From assembly GCA_050695155.1 (NCBI GenBank), contig JBOGTO010000437.1, forward strand, positions 30,086-94,085: a DNA stretch of 64,000 bases, written 5' to 3'. The notes beneath the pieces are model-generated. The model saw only the letters and a list, made by a program, of their open reading frames with translations, ran no database searches and was not told where the DNA came from. Position numbers and translations under genes: made by a program. Position 1 is the stretch's first letter, and each line of letters opens with the position of its first letter. Source of the stretch: CF-113 sp050695155 (GTDB lineage Bacteria > Chloroflexota > Ktedonobacteria > Ktedonobacterales > Ktedonobacteraceae). This document shows, one piece after another, positions 1-8,388 of this stretch.

Positions 1-1
1 C

Positions 2-538
2 CCTCTTCAGAAACCGTCATCCAGCGGGAACACCGGCGATCCTCGCATTGAAACGGCACTCGCCAAACTGCAGGTCTTCATCTGCGACTTTCAGGCAGAA
101 GAGCAGGCAGTGAAACGGGCTGCGCAGACGTTCCGTGAGGCATTGCATATCAGCCCCCGCCAGTGTAGCGACGTGATTACCGTCTTGCAGACGATCCGGA
201 AGAGAGCCGCCGCCTGCAGCGAATTGCTGGATGAGCAAGAGCAACCAGTTTTCAAGCCGCTCAGGTATGAAGTGCTCTCACCCCTGTCTTCTCTCGATGG
301 GGAGGAGACCGCCCGCCTCATTCTGCAACTCGATGCGTTTCGCATCCTGTGCATCAAAACGGGGGCAGATCGGGAGCGGATCAACACCCATGTGCAATTG
401 CAGACGGCTCTCGCAGACTCTGTCAAGCAGATACGCGACCTGAATACGGCCCTGGAGAAACTGCCTGGAAAGGTACGTGAGTTTGCGCTCAAAGTTCAGG
501 GATACTACCGCTATCCCCCTTGCACACCAGGCAGATAG
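2..538 (+). CDS. Hypothetical helical protein, 5' end cut off by the window
   Basis: The reading frame is open from base 2 to a TAG at 536-538, so the true start lies upstream of the window; an internal GTG at 110 would give 142 residues. The visible 178 residues are Leu/Ala/Gln/Glu-rich and look all-helical, with no catalytic motif, signal peptide or membrane segment. I recognise no family. It is the first visible member of a plus-strand gene train and its stop lies 11 bases before the next start, so the two are probably co-transcribed. Confidence 0.6.
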   Translation, partial: PLQKPSSSGNTGDPRIETALAKLQVFICDFQAEEQAVKRAAQTFREALHISPRQCSDVITVLQTIRKRAAACSELLDEQEQPVFKPLRYEVLSPLSSLDGEETARLILQLDAFRILCIKTGADRERINTHVQLQTALADSVKQIRDLNTALEKLPGKVREFALKVQGYYRYPPCTPGR

Positions 539-549
539 AGAGAAGAAAT

Positions 550-1605
550 ATGAGACGCACACTGTTTCCCGCGAAAACCCTCACAAAAATACTGCACCAC
601 CTCGGTCGTCAGGAAGACTTCGAGGCCGAGATCACGCTCTCGATCATCACCCAGGACGCGAAAAACTGCTGGGATGAAGACGAGGTTCGCATGGGCATTC
701 TCCTCCAGTATAGCGACCCCGATGATGGCAGTGCGCGCGAAGTATTTAATGGATTGAATGATTCCATGTACGACCCGATTCGCTGGACACGCGCCATATG
801 GGTTCTGGAGGCGCTGCCGGTCATCAACCTCACGCTCTTCAACTGCGACCTTTTCTGGGGTATCGGACACGAGTCCTCGACCACTTTCCAAAGAGTCGCG
901 GCGAAAGTCCGCCAGGCCGTGGGAGACCAGGCCTACCGGGAAATCATGGCCCGCCCCATTCCAATGGAAGTGATTGAGTTGCTGATCCATATGGCAGATG
1001 CGGGCCACAAGGTAGACTCAGCCATCTATCACGTCACCGACGAGATCGACGCGGGTACGATCCGTTGGAGTCAAGAACTCAAGCGCATTGGTGTCGTCCA
1101 TCCCGATTACCGGAGAGCCTACGTGGCAGCACGGGCCGAGATTGTCAGCCGGTATGAACCCTATCTGTTTGCCTACGCTACGTACCGGGAGGCCCCGTAC
1201 AGCCGGGAAAGCGAGGGCAAGTGCATGATTATGCTCGCCATCGAGTCGATCATCACAGACTGCATCGAACGAGGCATCGAGCAAGACTACGGGGCAGATA
1301 TCGCGGCTCTCCTTAGTATCCTGAAGGCAGAAATCGAGACGGATGATGTTCTAGAAGACCTGGAAGCTCTGGAAAACCGCTGTGCAAAGCGAGACCGAGA
1401 CGATACCAGGGATCGCGAGCCATTCACCCGCCCTCGTCCCGAAGAGCGCTTCCAGCAGACCATTCCCTGGTTCCTCCAGAGTTTCGCCGAGGAGCCGCTC
1501 TCAAAGCAGCCGGTGCAACGCTCCAGAGATGACTACCAGAGCATCTTAGAAAGGCTTTTCCAGTGCTGGAAAGAGCTTCCTGTCATACACCCGCTTGTCA
1601 GCTAA
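550..1605 (+). CDS. Hypothetical protein, 351 aa
   Basis: I chose the ATG at 550 because it follows an AGAGAGAAGA ribosome-site-like stretch; the in-frame ATG at 520 would overlap the preceding gene. The protein is acidic, without signal peptide or membrane segments. Its C-terminal quarter is rich in Asp, Glu and Arg and looks disordered before a last helical segment. I do not recognise the family and see no nucleotide-binding or metal-binding signature. Packing with its neighbours suggests an operon role, but no function can be named. Confidence 0.7.
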   Translation: MRRTLFPAKTLTKILHHLGRQEDFEAEITLSIITQDAKNCWDEDEVRMGILLQYSDPDDGSAREVFNGLNDSMYDPIRWTRAIWVLEALPVINLTLFNCDLFWGIGHESSTTFQRVAAKVRQAVGDQAYREIMARPIPMEVIELLIHMADAGHKVDSAIYHVTDEIDAGTIRWSQELKRIGVVHPDYRRAYVAARAEIVSRYEPYLFAYATYREAPYSRESEGKCMIMLAIESIITDCIERGIEQDYGADIAALLSILKAEIETDDVLEDLEALENRCAKRDRDDTRDREPFTRPRPEERFQQTIPWFLQSFAEEPLSKQPVQRSRDDYQSILERLFQCWKELPVIHPLVS

Positions 1606-1647
1606 TTGTCTCTTCTCCCCAGAGTTCACAAGAAGGAAGGTATCAAC

Positions 1648-2025
1648 ATGAACACGAGGCGCAACCACCAGGAACAACTCCATCAAGACGTGCCTGCCAG
1701 CATTCCTGAACTGACGCACCGCAATCTGGAGGCTGTGTTGCCAGTACTCAAACGCGCTCAGAAACTAGACGTTGCCCTGATCGAGCAAGCGGAAGCGCAA
1801 TTGCGCCAGATCATCGTCGCCATCAAGCCCCTCACACCGGAACTGCTACAGCAGCGGCTTCAGATGAAGCGCCTCACCAGGCGTCGGCTCCTGGAGGCCT
1901 TGCGCGATGCGTGCGACGCCTTAAACGTGGCGCTCGACGAATTCGATGAGGGAAATGCCCAGCTCTGTACGCAGCAGGTTCAGGGCTGTCAGACCATTAT
2001 CACCGAGATATTGACCACCTGGTAG
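1648..2025 (+). CDS. Hypothetical small helical protein, 125 aa
   Basis: The ATG at 1648 is preceded by a clear AAGGAAGG site 7 bases upstream, so I prefer it to a TTG at 1606. The protein is predicted all-helical, with Leu/Gln/Arg-rich amphipathic stretches, and contains three cysteines in its last third. No family is recognised. It lies 42 bases after the previous stop and 31 bases before the next start, on the same strand. Confidence 0.65.
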   Translation: MNTRRNHQEQLHQDVPASIPELTHRNLEAVLPVLKRAQKLDVALIEQAEAQLRQIIVAIKPLTPELLQQRLQMKRLTRRRLLEALRDACDALNVALDEFDEGNAQLCTQQVQGCQTIITEILTTW

Positions 2026-2056
2026 TTCCAGGCAAGAACAGACGGAAGGAATCATC

Positions 2057-2506
2057 ATGGATCAAGAAACCACCCAGCAGCAGGAACAGCCGCACATCCT
2101 CGACCAGGTCATTGTCCATGCATTACCGCCGGAGTTTCACCACTCTGACATCGCCAAGCACTACCAGGATGGAGCGTTCACCAGCAGGCTTGATGCTGAA
2201 GTCGCGGACATCCTGCGCGCTTGCCAGCCTGCCGAGGAGTCAGGCGAGGGAGCGCCAATTCCTCTGACTGGTGAAGCTTTGGAAGCCATGAGACAGCTCA
2301 ACTGCATCGCGCTCATCCAGGATGGTCAGGTACTCCCTCTGCTCGATATTGAGCAGACGGCTGCGCCTATGACTGCGCTGCAACGGGTGCATCTGTACCA
2401 CTCCGCGGCGCGGACATTGTTAGAGGCTATCGCAGCCATTTATGAGGACCGCTTCCAACAGACAAAGATCCAGGATGATGACAACGAGGATCGCTGCTCT
2501 GTCTAA
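2057..2506 (+). CDS. Hypothetical protein, 149 aa
   Basis: It starts at ATG 2057 after a GGAAGGAA ribosome site. It is acidic, with a Gln-rich N-terminus (residues 3-14) and several short hydrophobic helices, and no known motif. After its TAA at 2504-2506 the same frame stays open for another 77 codons to a TAG at 2736-2738. That tail has plausible amino-acid composition but no good start codon (see the entry at 2478). Confidence 0.65.
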   Translation: MDQETTQQQEQPHILDQVIVHALPPEFHHSDIAKHYQDGAFTSRLDAEVADILRACQPAEESGEGAPIPLTGEALEAMRQLNCIALIQDGQVLPLLDIEQTAAPMTALQRVHLYHSAARTLLEAIAAIYEDRFQQTKIQDDDNEDRCSV

Positions 2507-2738
2507 ACACACACTACTTGGCAGGCAGCATATATCAGTATCGCCCGATGTGGAATTGCAAGCACTGAGCCAAGCAGCCAAGCACAACCGGAGAATCCAA
2601 GAGCTGGGCAACGAGCCGTTTCCCTCAAGGCGCTCTGCCAGCAGATTGTTGTGTTGGCGCTAGACATCCTCGAACGCATGAAGCAGTTGAACAGAGCGCA
2701 CATCATGCCAGAACCCGGAAGGGCAACCCTGGCCTAGC
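2478..2738 (+). pseudogene. Possible frameshifted small gene
   Basis: From ATG 2478 one frame reads through hydrophilic helical sequence (for example VELQALSQAAKHNRR) and ends in an unconvincing tail at 2663. The frame one base back, which is open over the same interval, continues with good helical sequence (VSLKALCQQIVVLALDILER) to a TAG at 2738. Joining the two near 2620 gives a sensible protein of about 85 residues. It could be a decayed gene, a sequence error or a recoding site; I see no classic slippery heptamer at the switch. The overlap with the preceding gene argues for caution. Confidence 0.25.
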
Positions 2739-2751
2739 AAAGAAGCCTCCT

Positions 2752-3057
2752 ATGACACGCGGAATCGAAACGATCACTCATGCAGAGACGACGACAGATG
2801 CCCCTCCGACGCTTCCTTCGCACATCACACCGATAGGTGAACAACGCCGCTTTTCACCCTACTGGTGGATCGGCTGCGCTCGCGCTGCCCCGGAAGAACT
2901 GAGGTCGCTACAGGGCATTGTCATCTACAACACGTCCGAGTGTTTCTTTCTTGCCGAAGACGAGGCCATACATGCCGCAAGCATCATTCTATCGCTCCTG
3001 GCGCGACCCAGGAGAAAACAAGAGAGTCGAGTACTCAAACCTGAGCAGCGCACCTAA
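2752..3057 (+). CDS. Hypothetical protein, 101 aa
   Basis: The ATG at 2752 follows AAGAAGCCTCCT, a modest ribosome site. The N-terminal 30 residues are Thr/Pro-rich. The middle carries a WWIGCARAAPEEL segment and a second hydrophobic patch (residues 55-85), and the tail is very basic. No family is recognised. Same strand and spacing as its neighbours. Confidence 0.5.
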   Translation: MTRGIETITHAETTTDAPPTLPSHITPIGEQRRFSPYWWIGCARAAPEELRSLQGIVIYNTSECFFLAEDEAIHAASIILSLLARPRRKQESRVLKPEQRT

Positions 3058-3078
3058 CCTGAGAGGAGTAAAGAGATC

Positions 3079-3507
3079 ATGGAAGAGCATACGACACACC
3101 AGCATGGAGAAGAAGCTCGCGCGCTCACTGCGCGGATTGACGAACAACTGGCGATGCTCCTGGGGCCGCTTGGCATTCGAGCAGAAGCATCTTCTGAGCC
3201 TGAGCCGCGCCTCCTTCAAACAACGACCGGCGAGACACAAGCACGCGTCAGCGTCTCCTATCTGCACCTGCGCTGTCGCAATGTTCAGAGGCTCTCGCTC
3301 CTCGCCGAGGTCATGACATTTCTCAGCTTCCATCTGAGCAGCGCCACCTGCGTCGCTCATGGAGCCACAGGCAAGCAGAAAGAAGGCTACATCGTCCTCG
3401 CCAGCGCCACACCGTTCCCAGAGTCGGTCACCAGGTGGATCACCGCGCGGGAAGCCATTCTGGATTGCTACAGTCACACCGTTGCCATCGATCTGGATAT
3501 AGAGTGA
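3079..3507 (+). CDS. Hypothetical protein, 142 aa
   Basis: It starts at ATG 3079, seven bases after a GAGAGGAGTAAAGAG ribosome site. An N-terminal charged helix (residues 5-35) is followed by a segment alternating beta-like hydrophobic residues. No motif is recognised. The gap to the next start is 15 bases, which supports co-transcription. Confidence 0.65.
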   Translation: MEEHTTHQHGEEARALTARIDEQLAMLLGPLGIRAEASSEPEPRLLQTTTGETQARVSVSYLHLRCRNVQRLSLLAEVMTFLSFHLSSATCVAHGATGKQKEGYIVLASATPFPESVTRWITAREAILDCYSHTVAIDLDIE

Positions 3508-3522
3508 GAGGAAGGGAAGAAG

Positions 3523-3954
3523 ATGAGCTTGAGTACGAATCCACCGGAAAAGCAGGACAAACTGACCTCACCGGACCTACGGTTGCGTGATTCGACGACC
3601 CTGTGGGGGCCGCTGCAACTCACGGTAATGAAACACCGCGCGGGGACGGAGTTGGGCTACCGCGCCGGTGAGGAAGCCTACCAGGCCGTTGCGCAGCAAT
3701 ATCGCCGAGACATTGGCCTGCCCAGTACAGAAGCCTTGCACACAATCATGGAGACCTACTTTGCTCTTCCCAGGCATCGGCCGCGCACAATCACGGCCAA
3801 GATCACCGACGAGTGGCGCGCCATGTTTCTGCTCGGATGGACAAGCCAGGTGCTACAGGTTCCCTCCTCCCTGCGCGCGGAAACGGGGCTGCCTTCCAGC
3901 GAAAGCAGAGCAATCAGCACGGCCAGATACCAGCAGCGGGAGAGAACGAGATAG
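3523..3954 (+). CDS. Hypothetical protein, 143 aa
   Basis: The ATG at 3523 is preceded by GAGGAAGGGAAGA. The protein is basic and soluble. It contains a WGPLQLTVMKHRAGTELGYR segment and a later WRAMFLLGWTSQVL stretch that look like two conserved-type helices around a proline-rich linker. No family is recognised. It ends 15 bases before the HNH-like gene. Confidence 0.6.
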   Translation: MSLSTNPPEKQDKLTSPDLRLRDSTTLWGPLQLTVMKHRAGTELGYRAGEEAYQAVAQQYRRDIGLPSTEALHTIMETYFALPRHRPRTITAKITDEWRAMFLLGWTSQVLQVPSSLRAETGLPSSESRAISTARYQQRERTR

Positions 3955-3969
3955 GAGCGAAGAATCTGT

Positions 3970-4596
3970 ATGTCAGCGCCAGCACTCTTATTTATGAGCC
4001 GTCGGGAGTGGGAAGAACTCAAGCTCGCCTGCAAGGAGGCAGCGGGTTGGCAATGCGAATATATCTATGCCAACGGGATGCGATGTAGCAACCACGAAGG
4101 GCAAACCATCTATAAAGGCTACATCACGGTCAAGGGCAAGCGGAAACGCAAAAAGAGCACCATGCATATGCAGGCGTGTCATCTCGATAACGATCCACAG
4201 AACCCAAAGCCGCGTCTGGAGTGCCGTTGCCCCATGCATCACACCAAAGTCGATCGGCAGGAGGAGAGCGAGGAAAAGCCGTCGTGGCGGCGGCGAGGCT
4301 ACCAGATCACGACAACAGACCGCCTGCTCGAAGAGGTCAATACCTCTGGCGTCACCATCAGCGAAGAAGAGGATGGCTACCACTGGCAAGTTGACGCGAT
4401 GGAGGACCTGAAAGGAGTCAGCACGACAGCAGTCAGAGCTGTCGGCGTGACGATTCATCAAATGCGTTGCCTGCTGCACATCAAACAAGGCGAGGTAGAT
4501 GCTCTCCATCGCGAGCTTGAGTACTTGCACAGGAAGCTGACCCAGCAGCAATCCATCATGACCGGGCTACCTGAACTGATCCCTCTCCAAAAATAG
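3970..4596 (+). CDS. HNH-nuclease-like zinc protein, 208 aa
   Basis: Residues about 28-95 hold a Cys/His-rich module: one Cys in WQCEY, one in MRCSN, a basic insertion (KGKRKRKKS), then ACHLDNDPQNP and CRCPMHH followed by KVD. This order resembles the beta-beta-alpha metal fold of HNH endonucleases, where the His of HLD and the later Asn/His pair sit around the metal. The C-terminal half is a separate mixed domain ending in a helical hairpin (residues 170-200). Start ATG 3970, 15 bases after the previous gene. A zinc-binding non-nuclease role is possible because the HNH spacing is not textbook. Confidence 0.55.
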   Translation: MSAPALLFMSRREWEELKLACKEAAGWQCEYIYANGMRCSNHEGQTIYKGYITVKGKRKRKKSTMHMQACHLDNDPQNPKPRLECRCPMHHTKVDRQEESEEKPSWRRRGYQITTTDRLLEEVNTSGVTISEEEDGYHWQVDAMEDLKGVSTTAVRAVGVTIHQMRCLLHIKQGEVDALHRELEYLHRKLTQQQSIMTGLPELIPLQK

Positions 4597-4679
4597 ACGT
4601 TGTGGTTCCTTTGTATGTTGGCATTAGGAAAAATACTGTATTGTTCCGCATGATCTGCGGAGCAGAAAGGACGAATGGT

Positions 4680-5228
4680 ATGCTGATGCGACTGAAACCT
4701 GATGTTGTGGTTGTGGAAGTCACTCCTCTTCCCGAAGCAATAGCTGAGGGTTTCTGGACTCCCGGAAATCTTGTCTTGTTTCGTAAGCCGTTCTTGCCAG
4801 AAGGGAGGGAGGCGCTGCCACCTATCCCACCTGGGGAGTGGATTGGCTACACCCACGGCATTATTGTACAGGTCTCCGAGGAGGATGTGATCGTGGTTCC
4901 CTACTCTCCGAGCTGCCGGGTTTTTGACTCGACACCCTACTCGCCTTTTTACGGACACCCGACCTATCTGGTTGGAACAAAAAGCCACTTTCTTCCGTAC
5001 CAGGATTTCCGTCAGAGCGTTCACAGCTACGTAGAGCCGCGCAATGATTGGTATTCCGTCTATGACCCAAACACACGGACCCGAAGTTGGCATCTGGTGC
5101 TCGACATCGTTGATGCGCCCGATGGTTTCCTGTACGGTCAAGTGGTCGTTGAGGGAGAATCGTCAACAGAGCCACGAGTGTCCCCTGTCCATTGTGGAGG
5201 AGCGCACTCGCATAGGTGGAGCTTCTAG
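4680..5228 (+). CDS. Hypothetical protein, 182 aa
   Basis: The ATG at 4680 follows AGAAAGGACGA; in-frame alternatives are ATG 4650 and GTG 4602. The protein is rich in beta-type hydrophobics, aromatics and prolines (FWTPGNLVLF, PPGEWIGYTHG, VPYSPSCRVFD), suggesting a compact beta fold. No signal peptide or catalytic motif is seen. The leader around 4600-4680 is more AT-rich than the flanking genes. Family unknown. Confidence 0.6.
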   Translation: MLMRLKPDVVVVEVTPLPEAIAEGFWTPGNLVLFRKPFLPEGREALPPIPPGEWIGYTHGIIVQVSEEDVIVVPYSPSCRVFDSTPYSPFYGHPTYLVGTKSHFLPYQDFRQSVHSYVEPRNDWYSVYDPNTRTRSWHLVLDIVDAPDGFLYGQVVVEGESSTEPRVSPVHCGGAHSHRWSF

Positions 5229-5269
5229 TCAAGGGTACAGTGTTTCCTATCGAAAGCGAGAACAATGAT

Positions 5270-5620
5270 ATGGCTGAGCAACAGTTGATTACAGAACACG
5301 AGTATACATCCGAGGTGTTAAGAACCTATGCCGGTACTCCCAATAGCACGCTCGACAAGCTTACGCTGGGCGCGTTGGGTCTGGCCGGGGAGTCGGGCGA
5401 AGTCATCGATATGATTAAAAAGCGGCTTTTCCAGGGCCACGATATCGACCAGAATAAGTTGCTGGATGAGTTGGGAGATGTGTTTTGGTACTACACTCTC
5501 ATCTTGCAGTCCATGGGCTACTCCTTGCAAGAGGTGATGAGCCGCAATATTGAGAAACTGCGCCATCGGTATCCTGATGGATTTGAAGCCGAGCGGAGCG
5601 TCAATCGCTCAAGTGTCTAG
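5270..5620 (+). CDS. MazG-like nucleotide pyrophosphohydrolase, 116 aa
   Basis: The core GLAGESGEVIDMIKK followed by LLDELGDVFWY matches the EXXE...EXXD metal-binding helices of all-alpha MazG/dUTPase-like NTP pyrophosphohydrolases, and its length is typical of single-domain MazG-like proteins. Such enzymes hydrolyse NTPs or modified nucleotides to the monophosphate and PPi using Mg2+. I prefer ATG 5270 to the upstream GTG 5216, which would overlap the previous gene. It sits just upstream of the TIR-rSAM-TIR block, so a role in nucleotide balance or defence is possible but unproven. Confidence 0.85.
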   Translation: MAEQQLITEHEYTSEVLRTYAGTPNSTLDKLTLGALGLAGESGEVIDMIKKRLFQGHDIDQNKLLDELGDVFWYYTLILQSMGYSLQEVMSRNIEKLRHRYPDGFEAERSVNRSSV

Positions 5621-5668
5621 TCGGGCGTCTGTTGGAACAGATACCCGGCGGAACAGGAGAAAAATCAC

Positions 5669-6235
5669 ATGAGTACCCAGCATAAAAGTCGCCTTGACCG
5701 GGAGCTTGATACACTCTTGGAACACCTCGGCGTCCAGCGAGAGATGCAGGACGCCCCATCCCAGCAGGATCTGCATATCACCTGTCTCTCTAGCAACGAG
5801 GATCGCCTGCTCTGGAAAGAGATTCAGAAACATCTTGCTTTGGTGAAGCATCCGACGGGCGGAGCCATCCACTGGCACGCACATGAGGTTGATGCAACCT
5901 CTCGGCTTGCTACCTGGCAGACGAAGCGCATTCAGGAGCGTCTCGGTCAGACTCATCTCATTTTACTCTTTGTCAGTATTGACTTGTTGGCGGCGCTCTC
6001 AGGCAAGGCAGAAGAGATCAACCGCGCCATAATCGAAACCATCCGCCAGGAACAACCGCCCAAGTTCATCGTGGTAGCCGCCCGCCCGACGGCCTGGTAC
6101 GACGATTACATCGTCGATCTCCCACGCTCGCCGCGAAAAGGCACCCTCACGACCATGCGGCCAGCGGAACGCGGCTATGTCGAAGTTGCCCGTGCTGTTC
6201 AACAGGCCATCAATGACCTGTGTCACTCATTCTGA
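5669..6235 (+). CDS. Divergent TIR-like protein A, 188 aa
   Basis: Residues 36-120 have the layout of a TIR domain: a first strand HITCLSSNED, Trp49 in the following helix, a HWHAHEVD segment, then a hydrophobic strand running into VSIDLLAA (residues 102-109) and a Glu pair at 115-116. The Ser-x-Asp-x-Leu...Glu pattern corresponds to the SxDYLxS...xE region that carries the catalytic Glu of NAD-cleaving TIRs. Residues 130-165 add VVAARPTAWYDD and LPRSPRKG, matching the late RP-W and proline-rich loop of Chloroflexota TIR proteins. It lies 15 bases before the radical SAM gene. The sequence is divergent and NADase activity is not assured. Confidence 0.55.
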   Translation: MSTQHKSRLDRELDTLLEHLGVQREMQDAPSQQDLHITCLSSNEDRLLWKEIQKHLALVKHPTGGAIHWHAHEVDATSRLATWQTKRIQERLGQTHLILLFVSIDLLAALSGKAEEINRAIIETIRQEQPPKFIVVAARPTAWYDDYIVDLPRSPRKGTLTTMRPAERGYVEVARAVQQAINDLCHSF

Positions 6236-6250
6236 AGGAGGAAAACTATC

Positions 6251-7711
6251 ATGAACGAGTCAGTCATGCTGAAGAGGCTGGCGGCTATCGATGTTGTGGC
6301 TGTGGATGCCGCCGTTACCACTGGCGCAGCAGGGGAGCGTGCGCGCCGATTCCTCCAAAATAGGAGCCAGGTTGCTCCCGATCGGCTGCCCTGGTTGCTG
6401 CTCACAACCCATTCGGAGGCCGAATCCACCACCGCCTGGCAGTTCGCAGAGTCGGTCCGGTCGCTTTATTCTGAAATTGAGGTTCTGCGTGAGCAGAACC
6501 GCACCGAGACTGCGACCCTGGCGCTGGCTCTCCATCGGGCGCACTTCCCCGGCCTGACCGATCACGAGCGCAAACAACGTGTGTTGCTGCTTGGTCGTCG
6601 CGGCGGGGGTGGCAAGCCCCAGTTTATCGCGCCCTTTGTCGGTGGAGCTGGTACGACCTGTGGAACGTGGACGCCCATCGTGGCCTACCAGCGCGGCAAG
6701 ACCACCTGGATCGCCGGAACGCGCCCGAAAGCAGAGGAGCAGGGAGCCACGCCGATCCGGGGCTTCCTACGTGGCAACTACGCGCAGGGGGTCTGCCCTG
6801 CCGAATGCAGTTTCTGTTATCTGCGCGGCGTGCAGGGCATGGGCATCAAGCAGGTGTTGCTCAACCTGGAAGATGCCATTCCCGAACTGGATGCGCTCCC
6901 GCGAGGGAGCGTGGTGAACTGGGCAGAACTGGGTGGGCCAGTCGAGCAAGACCCCTGGTTCGTGGATGAAGAGGGCCGAGGTTCGCTTGTCCAGACTATT
7001 CTCGATCTTTCAACAGAGCGCGGTGTTGTCTCGTTCTTCCTGACGAAAGGAGTCTATGAGCCATACTTACAGTTAGATGGGCGACTGACGCTCCTGGCGA
7101 TCAGTCTGAACGCTCCTGCCATCTCATCGGTCTTTGAACCCGGAGGAGCCAGACCTGAGGCGCGCTTACAGGGGTTGGCATGGGCAATAGATCACGGTGC
7201 GATGGATCATACCATCCGCCTTGGGCCGATTATCCCTATCGATGGATACGAACGGCACTACCGCGAGGTATTCGCCATGATGCGTGACATTCTCGGCACC
7301 CGGCTGAAACGCATCACAGTGGACCTCCTGCGCTTCTCGCCACAGATGCCGGGCATTCTCAAGGCGTCCTTCCCCGATGAGATCGTCTCAGCACTGCTCG
7401 GCGAGATGGAGTCTGAGGTGAAGGCACACAAATACCGCCCTGCGGCTGATCGACAGCAGCAGATGTACCACTGGGTGAATACCATGCTGGCGGAGTACCG
7501 GATGCCGCGGGTGAAGACAACACCCTGTAAAGCTGATCCCGCTGAAGCGATGCAGTTCCTCAAAGCCGGCGATATTGGCAGTATGCCCTGCGCTTGCCAC
7601 ATTTCGTATCAGGATCGGGAAAAAGTGCGTCGTGGCGAACTTCCTGTGCTTCCCACTCAACATCTCGTAAAGTCCGTGAACACAAGTATCTCCGAGGAAA
7701 GGGGAAAGTAG
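6251..7711 (+). CDS. Radical SAM protein, spore-photoproduct-lyase-like, 486 aa
   Basis: Cys182, Cys186 and Cys189 in CPAECSFCYL form the CxxxCxxC [4Fe-4S] motif of radical SAM enzymes. Downstream, ISLNAPAISSVFEPGGARP, RLQGLAWAIDHG and IRLGPIIPIDGYERHY resemble the SPL branch (…NP…FEPGTP…PIIP…W…Y). Residues 1-170 form an uncharacterised N-terminal domain containing a GRRGGGGKPQF loop. The C-terminal 80 residues carry three more cysteines (CKAD, CACH). RBS GAAGGAGG precedes ATG 6251. It is flanked at 15 and 3 bases by the two TIR-like genes, so the three are surely co-translated. Substrate unknown. Confidence 0.85.
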   Translation: MNESVMLKRLAAIDVVAVDAAVTTGAAGERARRFLQNRSQVAPDRLPWLLLTTHSEAESTTAWQFAESVRSLYSEIEVLREQNRTETATLALALHRAHFPGLTDHERKQRVLLLGRRGGGGKPQFIAPFVGGAGTTCGTWTPIVAYQRGKTTWIAGTRPKAEEQGATPIRGFLRGNYAQGVCPAECSFCYLRGVQGMGIKQVLLNLEDAIPELDALPRGSVVNWAELGGPVEQDPWFVDEEGRGSLVQTILDLSTERGVVSFFLTKGVYEPYLQLDGRLTLLAISLNAPAISSVFEPGGARPEARLQGLAWAIDHGAMDHTIRLGPIIPIDGYERHYREVFAMMRDILGTRLKRITVDLLRFSPQMPGILKASFPDEIVSALLGEMESEVKAHKYRPAADRQQQMYHWVNTMLAEYRMPRVKTTPCKADPAEAMQFLKAGDIGSMPCACHISYQDREKVRRGELPVLPTQHLVKSVNTSISEERGK

Positions 7712-7714
7712 ACG

Positions 7715-8341
7715 ATGACAGACAGGAACCAGGAGGGCATTCAGCAGGTGGCCGACACGATCCTTGAACGAGTGGGCTTCGGAGAAGCGACGCAGAGTGA
7801 CGTGCCTCAGCAGGAACAGACAGAGCAATGCATCCACTTTGCCTGCCTGTATCATACAGAAGATGAAAAACACTGGAAGCGCCTCAACCTGCATCTTGAA
7901 GTGGTTTCATGGCAGGAGCAACGTTACCATCACTCATGCGGGATCGCATGGCACGTCCATCGGCTTTCGACGCCACACGCAAACGATCCAGCGAATCAGG
8001 TTGAGTACGCAACGCTTCGGCAGGCGCATGTCCTGCTTCTCTTGCTTTCCGTCGATAGCCTGGCCGCGTTGAAAAGCGACCAGGAACTCTCCCATGTTCT
8101 TCGTGAAAAGGCCCTTGAAGACCGTCCGGCGGGTTGCCCGGCCCTGGTGGGCATTCTCGTCAGACCTGCAGCGTGGAAAGAGATGGAGATCGGACCCTGG
8201 GGCGTGATCCTGCCGGCGAATAGGCGACCTCTCGCCATGTGGCGCGAGCGGGACGCAGCTTGTATCGAGATCGCTGAGCGGGTGAGGACGTGGATTAGAA
8301 GGGCGAACACCCTTCTGGATCGAGGGATGGAAACAGCATGA
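7715..8341 (+). CDS. Divergent TIR-like protein B, 208 aa
   Basis: It is a paralogue of the 5669-6235 product. It shares the strand CLYHTEDEKHWKRL, the WHVHRLS segment, LLLLLSVDSLAALKSDQEL (Ser-x-Asp...Glu) and a late region VRPAAWKEM and LPANRRPLAMWRERDAA. The last part closely follows the P-x-W-x-x-x-D-A tail seen in bacterial TIR proteins of the toll/interleukin-receptor type. It starts three bases after the rSAM stop (ATG 7715, RBS GAAAGGGG). The expected activity is NAD cleavage or protein-protein contact; neither can be decided here. Confidence 0.55.
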   Translation: MTDRNQEGIQQVADTILERVGFGEATQSDVPQQEQTEQCIHFACLYHTEDEKHWKRLNLHLEVVSWQEQRYHHSCGIAWHVHRLSTPHANDPANQVEYATLRQAHVLLLLLSVDSLAALKSDQELSHVLREKALEDRPAGCPALVGILVRPAAWKEMEIGPWGVILPANRRPLAMWRERDAACIEIAERVRTWIRRANTLLDRGMETA

Positions 8342-8388
8342 TGCAGATGGTCTTACCGACATCAAAGCAGAAGGGAAGAGAGAACACG

